Below are positions 14,691-22,454 of a stretch of DNA of 64,000 nt, piece after piece. A model generated the notes under the pieces. It saw only the letters and a program-made list of their open reading frames with translations. It searched no databases and was not told the DNA's origin. The DNA comes from a virus, in IMG/VR virus record IMGVR_UViG_3300029319_000010, positions 50,214 through 114,213 of that record; one strand, written 5' to 3'. The translations under genes were made by a program, and so were the position numbers. Numbering within the stretch: position 1 is the first letter of the stretch; each line of letters begins with the position of its first letter.

Positions 14691-14916
14691 TGAATGGGAT
14701 CTAGATATAGAATATAAATATATACCAGCTGAACTTGCTACACATGACTATCCTGGTACAGGATCTACTGTAGAAATAGGAGCTATTTACTTATGGAATG
14801 ATGCTATAAATGTATCAACTGATGAACCGGTTGATATGTCTAGTTTCTTTTATGAGTTGTGTCCAGAGACAATGTATGAGTTAGAAAAAGAAATAACAGA
14901 ATATCATGAAGGGTAA
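14662..14916 (+). CDS. Unknown acidic small protein
   Basis: 84 residues (DLDIEYKYIPAELATHDYPG; PVDMSSFFYELCPETMYELE). Not recognised. Overlaps the next gene by 11 nt. Confidence 0.6.
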   Translation: MLKNYTKRINEWDLDIEYKYIPAELATHDYPGTGSTVEIGAIYLWNDAINVSTDEPVDMSSFFYELCPETMYELEKEITEYHEG

Positions 14917-15289
14917 TTTCTTTTCAATATTAAAGAAAGTGGATGGAGAACTTGTCCACACTATAAAAGCAAAAGGTACACTCTATAAGAATTGGGTTAA
15001 AGAGTTACCTGAAGATACAAAGGTAGAAATATTTGTTAGTGTGGCTGGAGAAGATGGAACTAATGCACAACTTGCAAAGATCCATGCTATGATCAGAGAG
15101 TTAGCAAATGAAGTTGGCCATACCTTTAATGAAATTAAACTTGAGGCTAAGAGAAATACAGGTTTATGTTTTGTTAGAGATAAGCAAGAGTATTGTAAAT
15201 CATTTAAGGACTGCAGTAAGCAAGAATTAAATCTAGTTATACAGTCCTTAATTGAAATGGGGGATTTTGCTAATACTAATCTTCGTTAG
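14906..15289 (+). CDS. Unknown protein, possible recombination accessory
   Basis: 127 residues. The stretch QLAKIHAMIRELANEVGHTF and LKLEAKR-like GLCFVRDKQEYCKSFKDC look like a compact helical domain seen in phage replication regions, loosely like NinB-type recombination mediators, but I cannot confirm the family. It ends against the converging gene at 15276 (14-nt overlap of 3' ends). Confidence 0.6.
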   Translation: MKGNFFSILKKVDGELVHTIKAKGTLYKNWVKELPEDTKVEIFVSVAGEDGTNAQLAKIHAMIRELANEVGHTFNEIKLEAKRNTGLCFVRDKQEYCKSFKDCSKQELNLVIQSLIEMGDFANTNLR

Positions 15290-15869
15290 TTTTTTTATCC
15301 TTGTCAGTGATACCTTCTATAGGTTTATAGTCTTTAGTTATGTTGTCTATTTCTTCTTGAGTAACTTCATAACTAGGATCATCTTGTAGTTTACCTATAA
15401 ACTCTGTTATATTATCTCCTATAGATTGATTTGTAGCTAATAATTTTCCTTGTTCTTGAGCTTGAAAATTTATTTCAGTTAATATACTCATTAGACACCA
15501 TATAGCCATATCTCCAGATGTTATCTTTTTAGGATCTTTTATACCTTCAAAGTCTGTTTGTATATTGAGCATGGCTCTTAATACTTCATCTTTAGACATT
15601 CTAGACATACAAAAGTTTAATGTATCTTGGATAGCATTTTTAAATGTACCTGATATAGGTATATTTATAATAGCTTCATTAGGAATTACAAAAGATTTTT
15701 GTTTGTATGTATCAGAGTTTCTTAATTCATGTTGTTTTTTTCTCATTGCTTCCCATTCAGCCTGATCTTTGGCTATATATGGGTCTTTGAGCTTTTTCAT
15801 TTCTTCTTCAGAAATAATTTTAATTTTTTTATTTATTTCTTCTGGAGTTTGTTCTTTTTTCTTAGCCAT
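15276..15869 (-). CDS. Unknown protein, lone leftward gene
   Basis: 197 residues from MAKKKEQTPEE at 15869. An upstream in-frame ATG at 15890 falls inside the promoter box 15888-15895 and is rejected. The protein is charged, with a helical middle (NAIQDTLNFCMSRMSKDEVL) and an acidic end. Not recognised. It is the only leftward gene in a 26-kb rightward module and has its own host-type promoter, so it is expressed independently, perhaps as a regulator or defence-related function. Confidence 0.7.
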   Translation of the reverse strand: MAKKKEQTPEEINKKIKIISEEEMKKLKDPYIAKDQAEWEAMRKKQHELRNSDTYKQKSFVIPNEAIINIPISGTFKNAIQDTLNFCMSRMSKDEVLRAMLNIQTDFEGIKDPKKITSGDMAIWCLMSILTEINFQAQEQGKLLATNQSIGDNITEFIGKLQDDPSYEVTQEEIDNITKDYKPIEGITDKDKKTNED

Positions 15870-15887
15870 AATAATATTATTTATAAA

Positions 15888-15895
15888 CAAATATA
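15888..15895 (-). promoter_or_regulatory. Host-type -7 promoter box (leftward)
   Basis: TATATTTG on the minus strand, 19 nt ahead of the ATG at 15869. Back to back with the rightward box at 15923. Confidence 0.65.
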
Positions 15896-15922
15896 TAGAT
15901 AATAATATTAATAAAAAAATAT

Positions 15923-15930
15923 TATATTTG
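15923..15930 (+). promoter_or_regulatory. Host-type -7 promoter box (rightward)
   Basis: TATATTTG, 20 nt ahead of the ATG at 15950; predicted to start the DnaA-like/DnaB replication operon. Confidence 0.65.
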
Positions 15931-15949
15931 TAAACTTAAAAAAATCAAA

Positions 15950-16495
15950 ATGTTTAAAGAAGATATGTTGAATATGACAAATGATATTCATAACTTTAAG
16001 AATTCATTTGAATCAAAATACAATAAAAATATAAGTATATTAGTGACAGAAAATTCTGATGTTGTTGTAAATGTAAAACAATGGCAAGATGAAATAGAGG
16101 CCATGAAAGATGCACATCAGGATAGAACTATACAGATACTAGAAAAACTAGTATTAAGTACAATGCGTACATTATATCCTGAATTTAAAGGATGGAGATC
16201 TTTAGGTAAAGATTGTAGAATAAGAGAGTTTGTAATATTTAAACAACTTTTTTGTTATATGTGTAATAGAATAGGATTTACACTACAATATACAGGTAAC
16301 CATATTAATAAACATCATGCTAGTGTATTACATAGTATTAGACAAGTAGAAGGTTTATTAGATATTGGTGACCCTCAAATGTGTGAAGCTTATAATAAAT
16401 TAAAAGAAAATATTAAAAATTATGTTAGAACTATTCCAGAAGATATTAAAAGACAAGCTTACACCCAACCAATTACTTCTTTTGTATGGGATTAA
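15950..16495 (+). CDS. DnaA domain IV-like initiator protein
   Basis: 181 residues. The part RIREFVIFKQLFCYMCNRIG then HINKHHASVLHSIRQVEGLL matches the DNA-binding domain IV of DnaA: a helix-turn-helix followed by the signature HxTVLHAxRxIE, here HHASVLHSIRQVE. There is no AAA+ domain; the N-terminal 80 residues are helical and unassigned. It would bind an origin-like sequence and recruit the helicase encoded two genes on. Its 3' end overlaps the next gene by 74 nt. Confidence 0.7.
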   Translation: MFKEDMLNMTNDIHNFKNSFESKYNKNISILVTENSDVVVNVKQWQDEIEAMKDAHQDRTIQILEKLVLSTMRTLYPEFKGWRSLGKDCRIREFVIFKQLFCYMCNRIGFTLQYTGNHINKHHASVLHSIRQVEGLLDIGDPQMCEAYNKLKENIKNYVRTIPEDIKRQAYTQPITSFVWD

Positions 16496-17027
16496 GAATA
16501 GCATTTCTTTTCCTAATTACCCTGAAGCTAAACAGTATGATGTAGGTCAATTAATTAAGTTAGGTTTATTAGCATTTAAAGAAGGAGCAAACTATTATGT
16601 AACGCCAAAAGGTAAATCTATTGTTACAAAGTATAATAATTTATACAAAGTAGCAAAGAAGAGAACTACTAAACAGTTATTGGGTGAAAACTATACAGAA
16701 TTTCTTAAGCTATATAGAGAAGCATTTCCTAAAGGTAAACTACCAAGTGGTAAACCTGCAAGAGTTAATATGAGAACATTAGAAAATTGTTTTAGATGGT
16801 TCTTTGAAACTTATGATTATACTTGGGATGAAATTGCACAAGCTACTCTTATGTATGTAAGTGAGTATGAAGATAAAGAGTATATGTATATGAAAACAAG
16901 TCAATACTTTGTCTGTAAACAAGACAAACATAAAGTAAAACATTCAGAGCTAGCTGATTATTGTGATATGGTACGTGATGGTATACAACCTGATACTAAT
17001 GAACCTTTTAAAGAGAAAGTTGTATGA
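16422..17027 (+). CDS. Unknown replication-module protein, winged-helix-like start
   Basis: 201 residues. DKLTPNQLLLLYGIKNSISF then YDVGQLIKLGLLAFKEGANY reads like a winged-helix domain with wing strand YYVTPKGKSIV; the rest has a conserved-looking NMRTLENCFRWFFETYDYTW. It lies between the DnaA-like and DnaB-like genes, so a helicase loader or initiator partner is plausible. The 74-nt overlap with the DnaA-like gene codes for meaningful protein in both frames. Confidence 0.7.
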   Translation: MLELFQKILKDKLTPNQLLLLYGIKNSISFPNYPEAKQYDVGQLIKLGLLAFKEGANYYVTPKGKSIVTKYNNLYKVAKKRTTKQLLGENYTEFLKLYREAFPKGKLPSGKPARVNMRTLENCFRWFFETYDYTWDEIAQATLMYVSEYEDKEYMYMKTSQYFVCKQDKHKVKHSELADYCDMVRDGIQPDTNEPFKEKVV

Positions 17028-17977
17028 GTAAAATTAAACCAGCATGGGACGGACAATATCAGTCTTTTAATGAAGCACTGAAATATATGCTAGCTAGGCA
17101 GAGTGGTAAAGAGAAATCTATACAAACACCATGGCCTAAGTTTAATGATGCTATTACAGATGGATTAGAATGGAACACTCTTACTGTGATTGGTGGTAGA
17201 CCAGGATCAGGTAAAACTTTGATTAAAGATCAAATAATACGTGAGTCTTTCATTCTTAATCCTGAAGAAGAATATAGAGTACTTGAATTTCAATTTGAGA
17301 TGGTAGGTAGAACATCAGCACTTAGAGAGTTTAGTTCTTTAACAGGTAAAACTTATAAAGAATTATGTAGTGCTGGTACTAAATTAACTAAGGATACATT
17401 TGACCAATGTCATATGTATGCAAAGAATAGGATTAAGAGTCCTGTTGATATTATTAGTACACCTATGACTGTTAATCAAATGAGAGATCAAGTTGATATC
17501 TATATGAATATACATCAAAAGAAAACTATTATCACCTTAGATCATAGTATTCTTGTTAAGAGAGCACCTTATCAAAACAATAGATTAGATATGTTGTTTG
17601 AACTAGGTGAGTTCTTTACTGAAGTTAAACGTAAATATCCTTGTATGTTTATATGTTTATCACAATTAAATAGGAACATAGATAATCCTGATAGAGCACA
17701 GAATGGTAAGTATGGTAACTATGTATTAGAATCAGATATATTTGGTTCAGATGCAATGCTACAACATGCTGATACCTTAATTGGTATTAACCGTCCTGCT
17801 AAACAAAAGATTAGATACTATGGTCCTGATAGATTTATAATAGAGGATGATAGAACTCTTGTATTACATTTTCTAAAAGCAAGGAATGGTGATACACGTA
17901 TGAGTTTCTTCAGAGCAGAATTTGAAAATATGAAAATAACTGAGATGGATACACCACCTCAACAAGAAAGAAGATAA
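17024..17977 (+). CDS. dnaB: DnaB-like replicative helicase
   Basis: 317 residues, RecA-fold core only. Walker A GRPGSGKT at 58-65, an E-containing strand VLEFQFEM, Walker B TIITLDHS, the SQLNR sensor and the HADTLIGINR segment match the C-terminal ATPase domain of DnaB. The N-terminal primase-interaction domain of cellular DnaB is missing. It would be the ring helicase unwinding the fork, working with the primase at 20001. Confidence 0.85.
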   Translation: MSKIKPAWDGQYQSFNEALKYMLARQSGKEKSIQTPWPKFNDAITDGLEWNTLTVIGGRPGSGKTLIKDQIIRESFILNPEEEYRVLEFQFEMVGRTSALREFSSLTGKTYKELCSAGTKLTKDTFDQCHMYAKNRIKSPVDIISTPMTVNQMRDQVDIYMNIHQKKTIITLDHSILVKRAPYQNNRLDMLFELGEFFTEVKRKYPCMFICLSQLNRNIDNPDRAQNGKYGNYVLESDIFGSDAMLQHADTLIGINRPAKQKIRYYGPDRFIIEDDRTLVLHFLKARNGDTRMSFFRAEFENMKITEMDTPPQQERR

Positions 17978-18477
17978 TGATTAAAACTAAAAGTATGACT
18001 CCACAAGAGCGTAAAGCAAAAGTATTAGAATTAAGAAAAGAGCATGAAGATTACTTTCAAAAAGAAGGTAATGTAAATGCATTATATATTCCTAAGATGG
18101 CATATAGACCATCTGGTAAAGATGAACTACACGTATCATTCTTTCCAAGTGAGTTTCAAAAGGGTAGAGATATCTATACTGAGTTTGTTAGTATAGAGTA
18201 TGACTCTGAAGATCCTAAAAGAACTTTGTATTTATTAAAACATAATCCTGATTGGTCAAATGATTATGAGATAGTAACTAGTAGTTCAGGATTTGAAAGA
18301 CATATTGTTCCTGTAAGTAAGTTGATAGTTATTAATGATATTACAGATAGAGTTAAGATTGATTCACTAATTAATCCAGTGCCTGAAATTAAAAATCCAG
18401 ATGAAAGAGATATAGTAGATGTTCTTAAAGGTATTGAAAGAGCATTATTAAGTATAAACCAAAAATTAAGTAAATAA
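17977..18477 (+). CDS. Unknown replication-module protein
   Basis: 166 residues, charged, with MTPQERKAKVLELRKEHEDY at the start and a beta-rich centre (ELHVSFFPSEFQKGRDIYTE). Not recognised. One-base overlap with both neighbours places it firmly in the helicase-Sak4 operon. Confidence 0.7.
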   Translation: MIKTKSMTPQERKAKVLELRKEHEDYFQKEGNVNALYIPKMAYRPSGKDELHVSFFPSEFQKGRDIYTEFVSIEYDSEDPKRTLYLLKHNPDWSNDYEIVTSSSGFERHIVPVSKLIVINDITDRVKIDSLINPVPEIKNPDERDIVDVLKGIERALLSINQKLSK

Positions 18478-19160
18478 TGGCACAATCTGTATTAGTTATA
18501 GCTGACTCCGGGTCAGGTAAATCTACATCTATCAGGGATTTAGATCCTAAAGAGACATTTATTATTAACATTGCAAATAAACCTTTACCATTTAAAGGAT
18601 GGAAGAAGAATTATACAGCAATTAGTAAAGATAATCCTAAAGGTAATATGACACCAGTGTCGTCTGCTGCAGGGATTATGAAAGCTATGATGCATGTTAA
18701 TGATAAGATGCCTCATATAAAGAATCTAGTAGTTGATGACTGGCAATATATGTCCAGCTTTGAGTACTTTGATAGAGCTGATGAGAAAGGTTATGATAAG
18801 TTTACCTCTATTGCAAAGAATCTTGCACAAGTTGCTAAGATGCCTAAAGATATGAGAGATGACTTATATATATTCTTCCTTACACACTCTGAAGAATCAA
18901 CAGATGTGAATGGACACAGAAAAGTAAAAGCAAAAACTGTAGGTAAAATGATAGATAATGCTTTAACTTTGGAAGGTCTATTCTCTATAGTCTTATTTGG
19001 CAAGGTTGTCAAAAATGAGGATGATAAGTTAAGTTATGTATTTGAAACAGTTAATAATGGAGAGAATACTTGTAAATCACCAGACGGTATGTTTGATGAT
19101 GCACGTATAGATAATTCATTACAAGTTGTTAAAGATGCAATTATTGAATATGAAAATTAA
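18477..19160 (+). CDS. Sak4-like RecA-fold ATPase
   Basis: 227 residues. Walker A ADSGSGKST at residues 9-17, Walker B LVVDDWQYM and a YIFFLTHSEE sensor strand match the Sak4 type of phage single-strand annealing or recombination ATPase. Sak4 works with a phage SSB-like protein, and the next gene has the properties of one. Confidence 0.75.
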   Translation: MAQSVLVIADSGSGKSTSIRDLDPKETFIINIANKPLPFKGWKKNYTAISKDNPKGNMTPVSSAAGIMKAMMHVNDKMPHIKNLVVDDWQYMSSFEYFDRADEKGYDKFTSIAKNLAQVAKMPKDMRDDLYIFFLTHSEESTDVNGHRKVKAKTVGKMIDNALTLEGLFSIVLFGKVVKNEDDKLSYVFETVNNGENTCKSPDGMFDDARIDNSLQVVKDAIIEYEN

Positions 19161-19165
19161 TAAAT

Positions 19166-19861
19166 ATGAATGAAGTAAATAAGAAAGTTATGTTAAATAC
19201 TAAAGACATGTCTGCAGGAAGTGGACGAACAAAACCTGTATTAGATCCGGGTAATCACGTAGTTAAGATTAATTCTATTAGTCTAGATCAAACACCGTAT
19301 GATGCTGATTCATACAATATACATTTACATGTAGAGACTGCACCTATTGGTGGTGGCTTTGAAGGTTTCTTCAGAGACTATAATGATCAATCTAAAGGTA
19401 GATATGACGGTCAAATAGGTAGAGTAAGAATTAGTCCTTATCCTTTTAAAGATACTACATTACCAAGTGGTAGAGAAATTAGCAGAGATCAAGAGATCTT
19501 AAAGCATATGATTACTCTTGCTGAGACATTAGACATGAGAGATGGACTAGATTCTATTGAAGCAGAAACTATTGAAGATTTTATGACTGAGTGTGATAGA
19601 TTAATGGGTGGTTCTAAACTTATTAACATGTGTATAGGTGGTCGTGAGTGGGAAAACAAAGAAGGTTATATAAATAATGATCTTTACTTACCACGTATAT
19701 CTAAAGATGGTATTGCTATGGAAGCATTAGATAAAGAAAACTCTAGATTACTTAAGTTTGATCGTGCTGTGCATGTAAAAGCTTTAGTTAAGAAAGAGAG
19801 TTCTAATGATGAAACTCCATTTAAAGCAGATTCAGGGTCAGGTTCTGACTTTGAATTATAA
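19166..19861 (+). CDS. SSB-like partner of Sak4
   Basis: 231 residues. Beta-rich N-terminal part (VLDPGNHVVKINSISLDQ) and a low-complexity tail ending GSGSDFEL, an acidic tip closing on a hydrophobic residue, as in single-strand DNA-binding proteins. Five nt after the Sak4-like gene. Single-strand DNA coating during replication and recombination is the expected role; the OB fold is inferred rather than seen. Confidence 0.65.
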   Translation: MNEVNKKVMLNTKDMSAGSGRTKPVLDPGNHVVKINSISLDQTPYDADSYNIHLHVETAPIGGGFEGFFRDYNDQSKGRYDGQIGRVRISPYPFKDTTLPSGREISRDQEILKHMITLAETLDMRDGLDSIEAETIEDFMTECDRLMGGSKLINMCIGGREWENKEGYINNDLYLPRISKDGIAMEALDKENSRLLKFDRAVHVKALVKKESSNDETPFKADSGSGSDFEL

Positions 19862-19865
19862 TAGT

Positions 19866-19946
19866 TGCAGGTATTAATTTTAAACTTAGTAAGGAGTTTT
19901 ATTGACTGTCCTGCACCGGAGTGAATACCGCATAAAACAGTCAATA
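19866..19946 (+). promoter_or_regulatory. Candidate cis-regulatory RNA before primase
   Basis: In a 139-nt gap: TGCAGG (19866-19871) can pair with CCTGCA (19910-19915); TGC-GGTATT (19866-19875, one bulged A) can instead pair with AATACCGCA (19924-19932); TATTGACTGT (19900-19909) pairs with ACAGTCAATA (19937-19946). The pairings compete or form a pseudoknot. A terminator follows 16 nt later, as in attenuators and riboswitches. Confidence 0.5.
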
Positions 19947-19961
19947 GAAATTTAGATTAAT

Positions 19962-19994
19962 ATATAGGGGCACTTACTTGTCCCTATATTTTTT
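19962..19994 (+). terminator. Intrinsic terminator 6 nt before primase start
   Basis: ATATAGGG (19962-19969) pairs with CCCTATAT (19982-19989), then a T tract. It would separate the Sak4/SSB operon from the primase unless bypassed. Confidence 0.75.
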
Positions 19995-20000
19995 AGAATT

Positions 20001-20954
20001 ATGATAAGCACAAAGAATCTCATATTAGATGGATCTAAAGTTCCAAGTACATGGGTGTTTGAGTTCTATCTGGATCTACCAGAAAGACTGAATGGACAGA
20101 ATGTGCAGATTAAATCTGTATTTCATCCGTCAGAAAGAACTCCAAGCATGTGGATATTTGTGGACAAAGGTCAATATAAGTTTAAAGATTTTTCAACCGG
20201 TAAAGGTGGTAATAAAATTGATTTAGTTAAAGAGTTATTTAATATGGATTATTCTAAAGCTGTATTTAAAATAGGTCAAGATTATAATAAGTTTATTTCA
20301 GATAAAGGTGTATACACACAGTCTACATTAAAACCAGAAGCAAAGTATAAAGTTGACAGTATAATGACAAGAGATTGGAAAAGGCATGATGTAAAATTTT
20401 GGCTACAATTTAATATTGATGCAGCAATGTTAGATAAGTATAATGTAAAAGCACTTGAATATTATCATATGGTTAAAGGAGATAATAAGATAACTATTCA
20501 ACAACCTTATATATATGGTTACTTTAGTAAGAATGATGTTTATAAGATCTACCAACCAAGAAATAAGAAGTTTAAATTTATTAAAGTTAAACCTCAACTT
20601 CAAGGTTTAGATCAGTTAGAGTATAATCAACCTTATCTTATTATATGTTCTTCTTTGAAAGATGCAATGTGTTTAAAACAATTTGGGTATAACATTGAAG
20701 TTATTGCTCCTGACTCAGAGAATACTATAATAAAACCTTATATTATTGAAAATCTTAAGAAAAAGTATAAAAAAGTTGTAACTTTATTTGATAATGATGT
20801 TGCAGGACATAATGCAGTTCACAAGTACAGAGAGCTGTATAACATTTCTGGCACATGGTTATACAGTAGCAAAGACATTGCTGATCTTGTAAAAGAGAAA
20901 GGCTTTACTGATGCTCACAAAGAAATTAAAGTTAAACTTAAAAGTGTTTTATGA
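20001..20954 (+). CDS. DnaG-type primase with degenerate TOPRIM
   Basis: 317 residues. The N-terminal FHPSERTPSMWIF and FKDFSTGKGGNKIDLV correspond to the CHC2 zinc domain of DnaG, but the Cys/His ligands are missing. The TOPRIM part has LIICSSLKDAMCL, where the usual catalytic Glu is replaced, then LFDNDVAGHNA with the DxD Asp pair and KDIADLVKEKG. It would make RNA primers at the fork, or have a modified activity. A terminator and structured leader precede it. Confidence 0.75.
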   Translation: MISTKNLILDGSKVPSTWVFEFYLDLPERLNGQNVQIKSVFHPSERTPSMWIFVDKGQYKFKDFSTGKGGNKIDLVKELFNMDYSKAVFKIGQDYNKFISDKGVYTQSTLKPEAKYKVDSIMTRDWKRHDVKFWLQFNIDAAMLDKYNVKALEYYHMVKGDNKITIQQPYIYGYFSKNDVYKIYQPRNKKFKFIKVKPQLQGLDQLEYNQPYLIICSSLKDAMCLKQFGYNIEVIAPDSENTIIKPYIIENLKKKYKKVVTLFDNDVAGHNAVHKYRELYNISGTWLYSSKDIADLVKEKGFTDAHKEIKVKLKSVL

Positions 20955-21358
20955 AATGGTTTATACCAGGTAACGTACCAAGTAGTAAGAATGGACGTAG
21001 ATGGACAGGTAAATATTTTATATCTAGCAAAGCTACTGCAAAGTATAGAAAGGATACAAAACAATACTATGTTAAATTAAGAAAGAGTTTTACTGAAGAA
21101 CTCTCTAAATATAAGTTACCGGTTAAAATATCATTTAAATTCATCAGAGGTACCAAGCATAAGTTTGATTATATTAATCCTGCACAGACAGTGCAAGATG
21201 ATATGGTTAAAAACCATTGGATTGAAGATGATAATTGTAAATACATTATACCTGTATTTGAACCTTATGAATATGATAAGGAAAATCCTGGTGTAGAAAT
21301 TAAGTTAATAAAAGATGGAAACAAAACTAAAAAGAAACATAGCAGTTCAAGTGATTAA
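20951..21358 (+). CDS. RusA-like Holliday junction resolvase
   Basis: 135 residues. The start GNVPSSKNGRRW, the acidic stretch FDYINPAQTVQDDMVKNHWI and the ending EDDN...PVFEPYEYDKENPG match RusA: a basic K/N start and three or four Asp around the metal site, with the partner Asp in the DD/DN pairs. It would cut Holliday junctions before packaging. The last residues (HSSSSD) are low complexity. 4-nt overlap with the primase gene. Confidence 0.7.
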   Translation: MKWFIPGNVPSSKNGRRWTGKYFISSKATAKYRKDTKQYYVKLRKSFTEELSKYKLPVKISFKFIRGTKHKFDYINPAQTVQDDMVKNHWIEDDNCKYIIPVFEPYEYDKENPGVEIKLIKDGNKTKKKHSSSSD

Positions 21359-21692
21359 AGATCACAATATAGCAAAAATAGAAGTAGATTATAGTGGTGG
21401 TGGTGATGATGGATGTATAGATGACGTTAGATATGAAGACATTGATGAAAATAAGATTGATATTCTCATGGAACCTGATGTATCAGCAGAATGGGATGAT
21501 TTAATATATGATATGTTAAGTCACCACATAGAGTGGGATTGGATTAATAATGAGGGAGGATATGGTCAAATGATGATTGATTGTACAAAAACTCCTTGGA
21601 AAGTTAATATTAATCATTCACAACGTGTTTTAGAAGATCATTACTATGATGATATAGATTTTGATACTGATAAAAAACAACATTTCTTTTAA
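21315..21692 (+). CDS. Unknown acidic protein, DUF6878-like pattern
   Basis: 125 residues. IAKIEVDYSGGGDDGCIDDV and HIEWDWINNEGGYGQMMID form a pattern (GGGDxG ... W.NNEGGYG) known from uncharacterised phage and bacterial proteins; the DUF6878 name is from memory. Overlaps the RusA-like gene by 44 nt. Confidence 0.65.
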   Translation: METKLKRNIAVQVIKDHNIAKIEVDYSGGGDDGCIDDVRYEDIDENKIDILMEPDVSAEWDDLIYDMLSHHIEWDWINNEGGYGQMMIDCTKTPWKVNINHSQRVLEDHYYDDIDFDTDKKQHFF

Positions 21693-22039
21693 TGGCACAT
21701 CCAAATATTCATGCCAAGTCTTCTGTAAAGAAGTTTGGTGGGTGTCCTGATGATTACATACATATACATAACTGGTTAGATGCAACAAAAAGTTGGGTGG
21801 GCAATCACTTACACAGAATGTTTCGTCATCACAGTGAAGGTATATTTGAATGTGAAAGAAAATTTGGACCAGTATTCACAAATTCAGATGGTAAACCTGT
21901 TTATACAAGATATGTTGCAGAGCAGCATGTAAGAGAGGATTGTAATAATTACATTCCCTCTGCAAAAGAATGGTTGGACAATATTCACAAGAAAAAGCTA
22001 CCCTTGTGGATGATTAAAACAATGAAAATCAATGATTAG
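21692..22039 (+). CDS. Unknown conserved phage protein, DUF6915-like pattern
   Basis: 115 residues, His-rich: AHPNIHAKSSVKKFGGCPDD, YIHIHNWLDATKSW, HRMFRHHSEGIFECE, and RYVAEQHVREDCNNYIPSAK. I associate this pattern with a DUF6915-like family common in phages; function unknown. The many His could bind metal. One-base overlap upstream, 8-nt overlap downstream. Confidence 0.7.
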   Translation: MAHPNIHAKSSVKKFGGCPDDYIHIHNWLDATKSWVGNHLHRMFRHHSEGIFECERKFGPVFTNSDGKPVYTRYVAEQHVREDCNNYIPSAKEWLDNIHKKKLPLWMIKTMKIND

Positions 22040-22454
22040 TTTAGAAGAATATAAAAAATTAAGAGAACTTCTCCATGGATCTGATGAAGATTATGAGGTT
22101 GCATGTGAGAATATAAAGAACATAAAAGAAATAACATCTGTTACAAAAATGTTATTTGCTAAATCTTTGGCGTTTGGTAGAAGACAAGCTTTTTGTGAAA
22201 AGTTTAAGATAGACTACCATGGTATTAAAGAATGGAATAAAATGTTTAAAGATCTTAATAATACTTTAGGTATAAGAACTGAACAAGAGATTATAGAGTT
22301 TGAAGTACATAAACAAATGCTTCCTGTCTTTACAAGTACTTGGAGTTTTATTAAAGATGTTAAGATTAAACTTGATTGGGAGCATGAGCTACCAATTGAA
22401 CCAGTTAGTAAAGAGGATCAACGTGAAATAGATAAAATAGTAAATAATTTATAA
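22032..22454 (+). CDS. Unknown protein ahead of VWA/MoxR pair
   Basis: 140 residues, helical and charged (SLEEYKKLRELLHGSDEDYE; NIKEITSVTKMLFAKSLAFG). Not recognised. One-base overlap with the VWA gene suggests it belongs to that cluster. Confidence 0.65.
   Translation: MISLEEYKKLRELLHGSDEDYEVACENIKNIKEITSVTKMLFAKSLAFGRRQAFCEKFKIDYHGIKEWNKMFKDLNNTLGIRTEQEIIEFEVHKQMLPVFTSTWSFIKDVKIKLDWEHELPIEPVSKEDQREIDKIVNNL

Noticed and set aside
15870-15890. Upstream ATG at 15890 for the lone leftward gene
   Set aside because: It overlaps the -7 promoter box at 15888-15895, so it would not be in the transcript.
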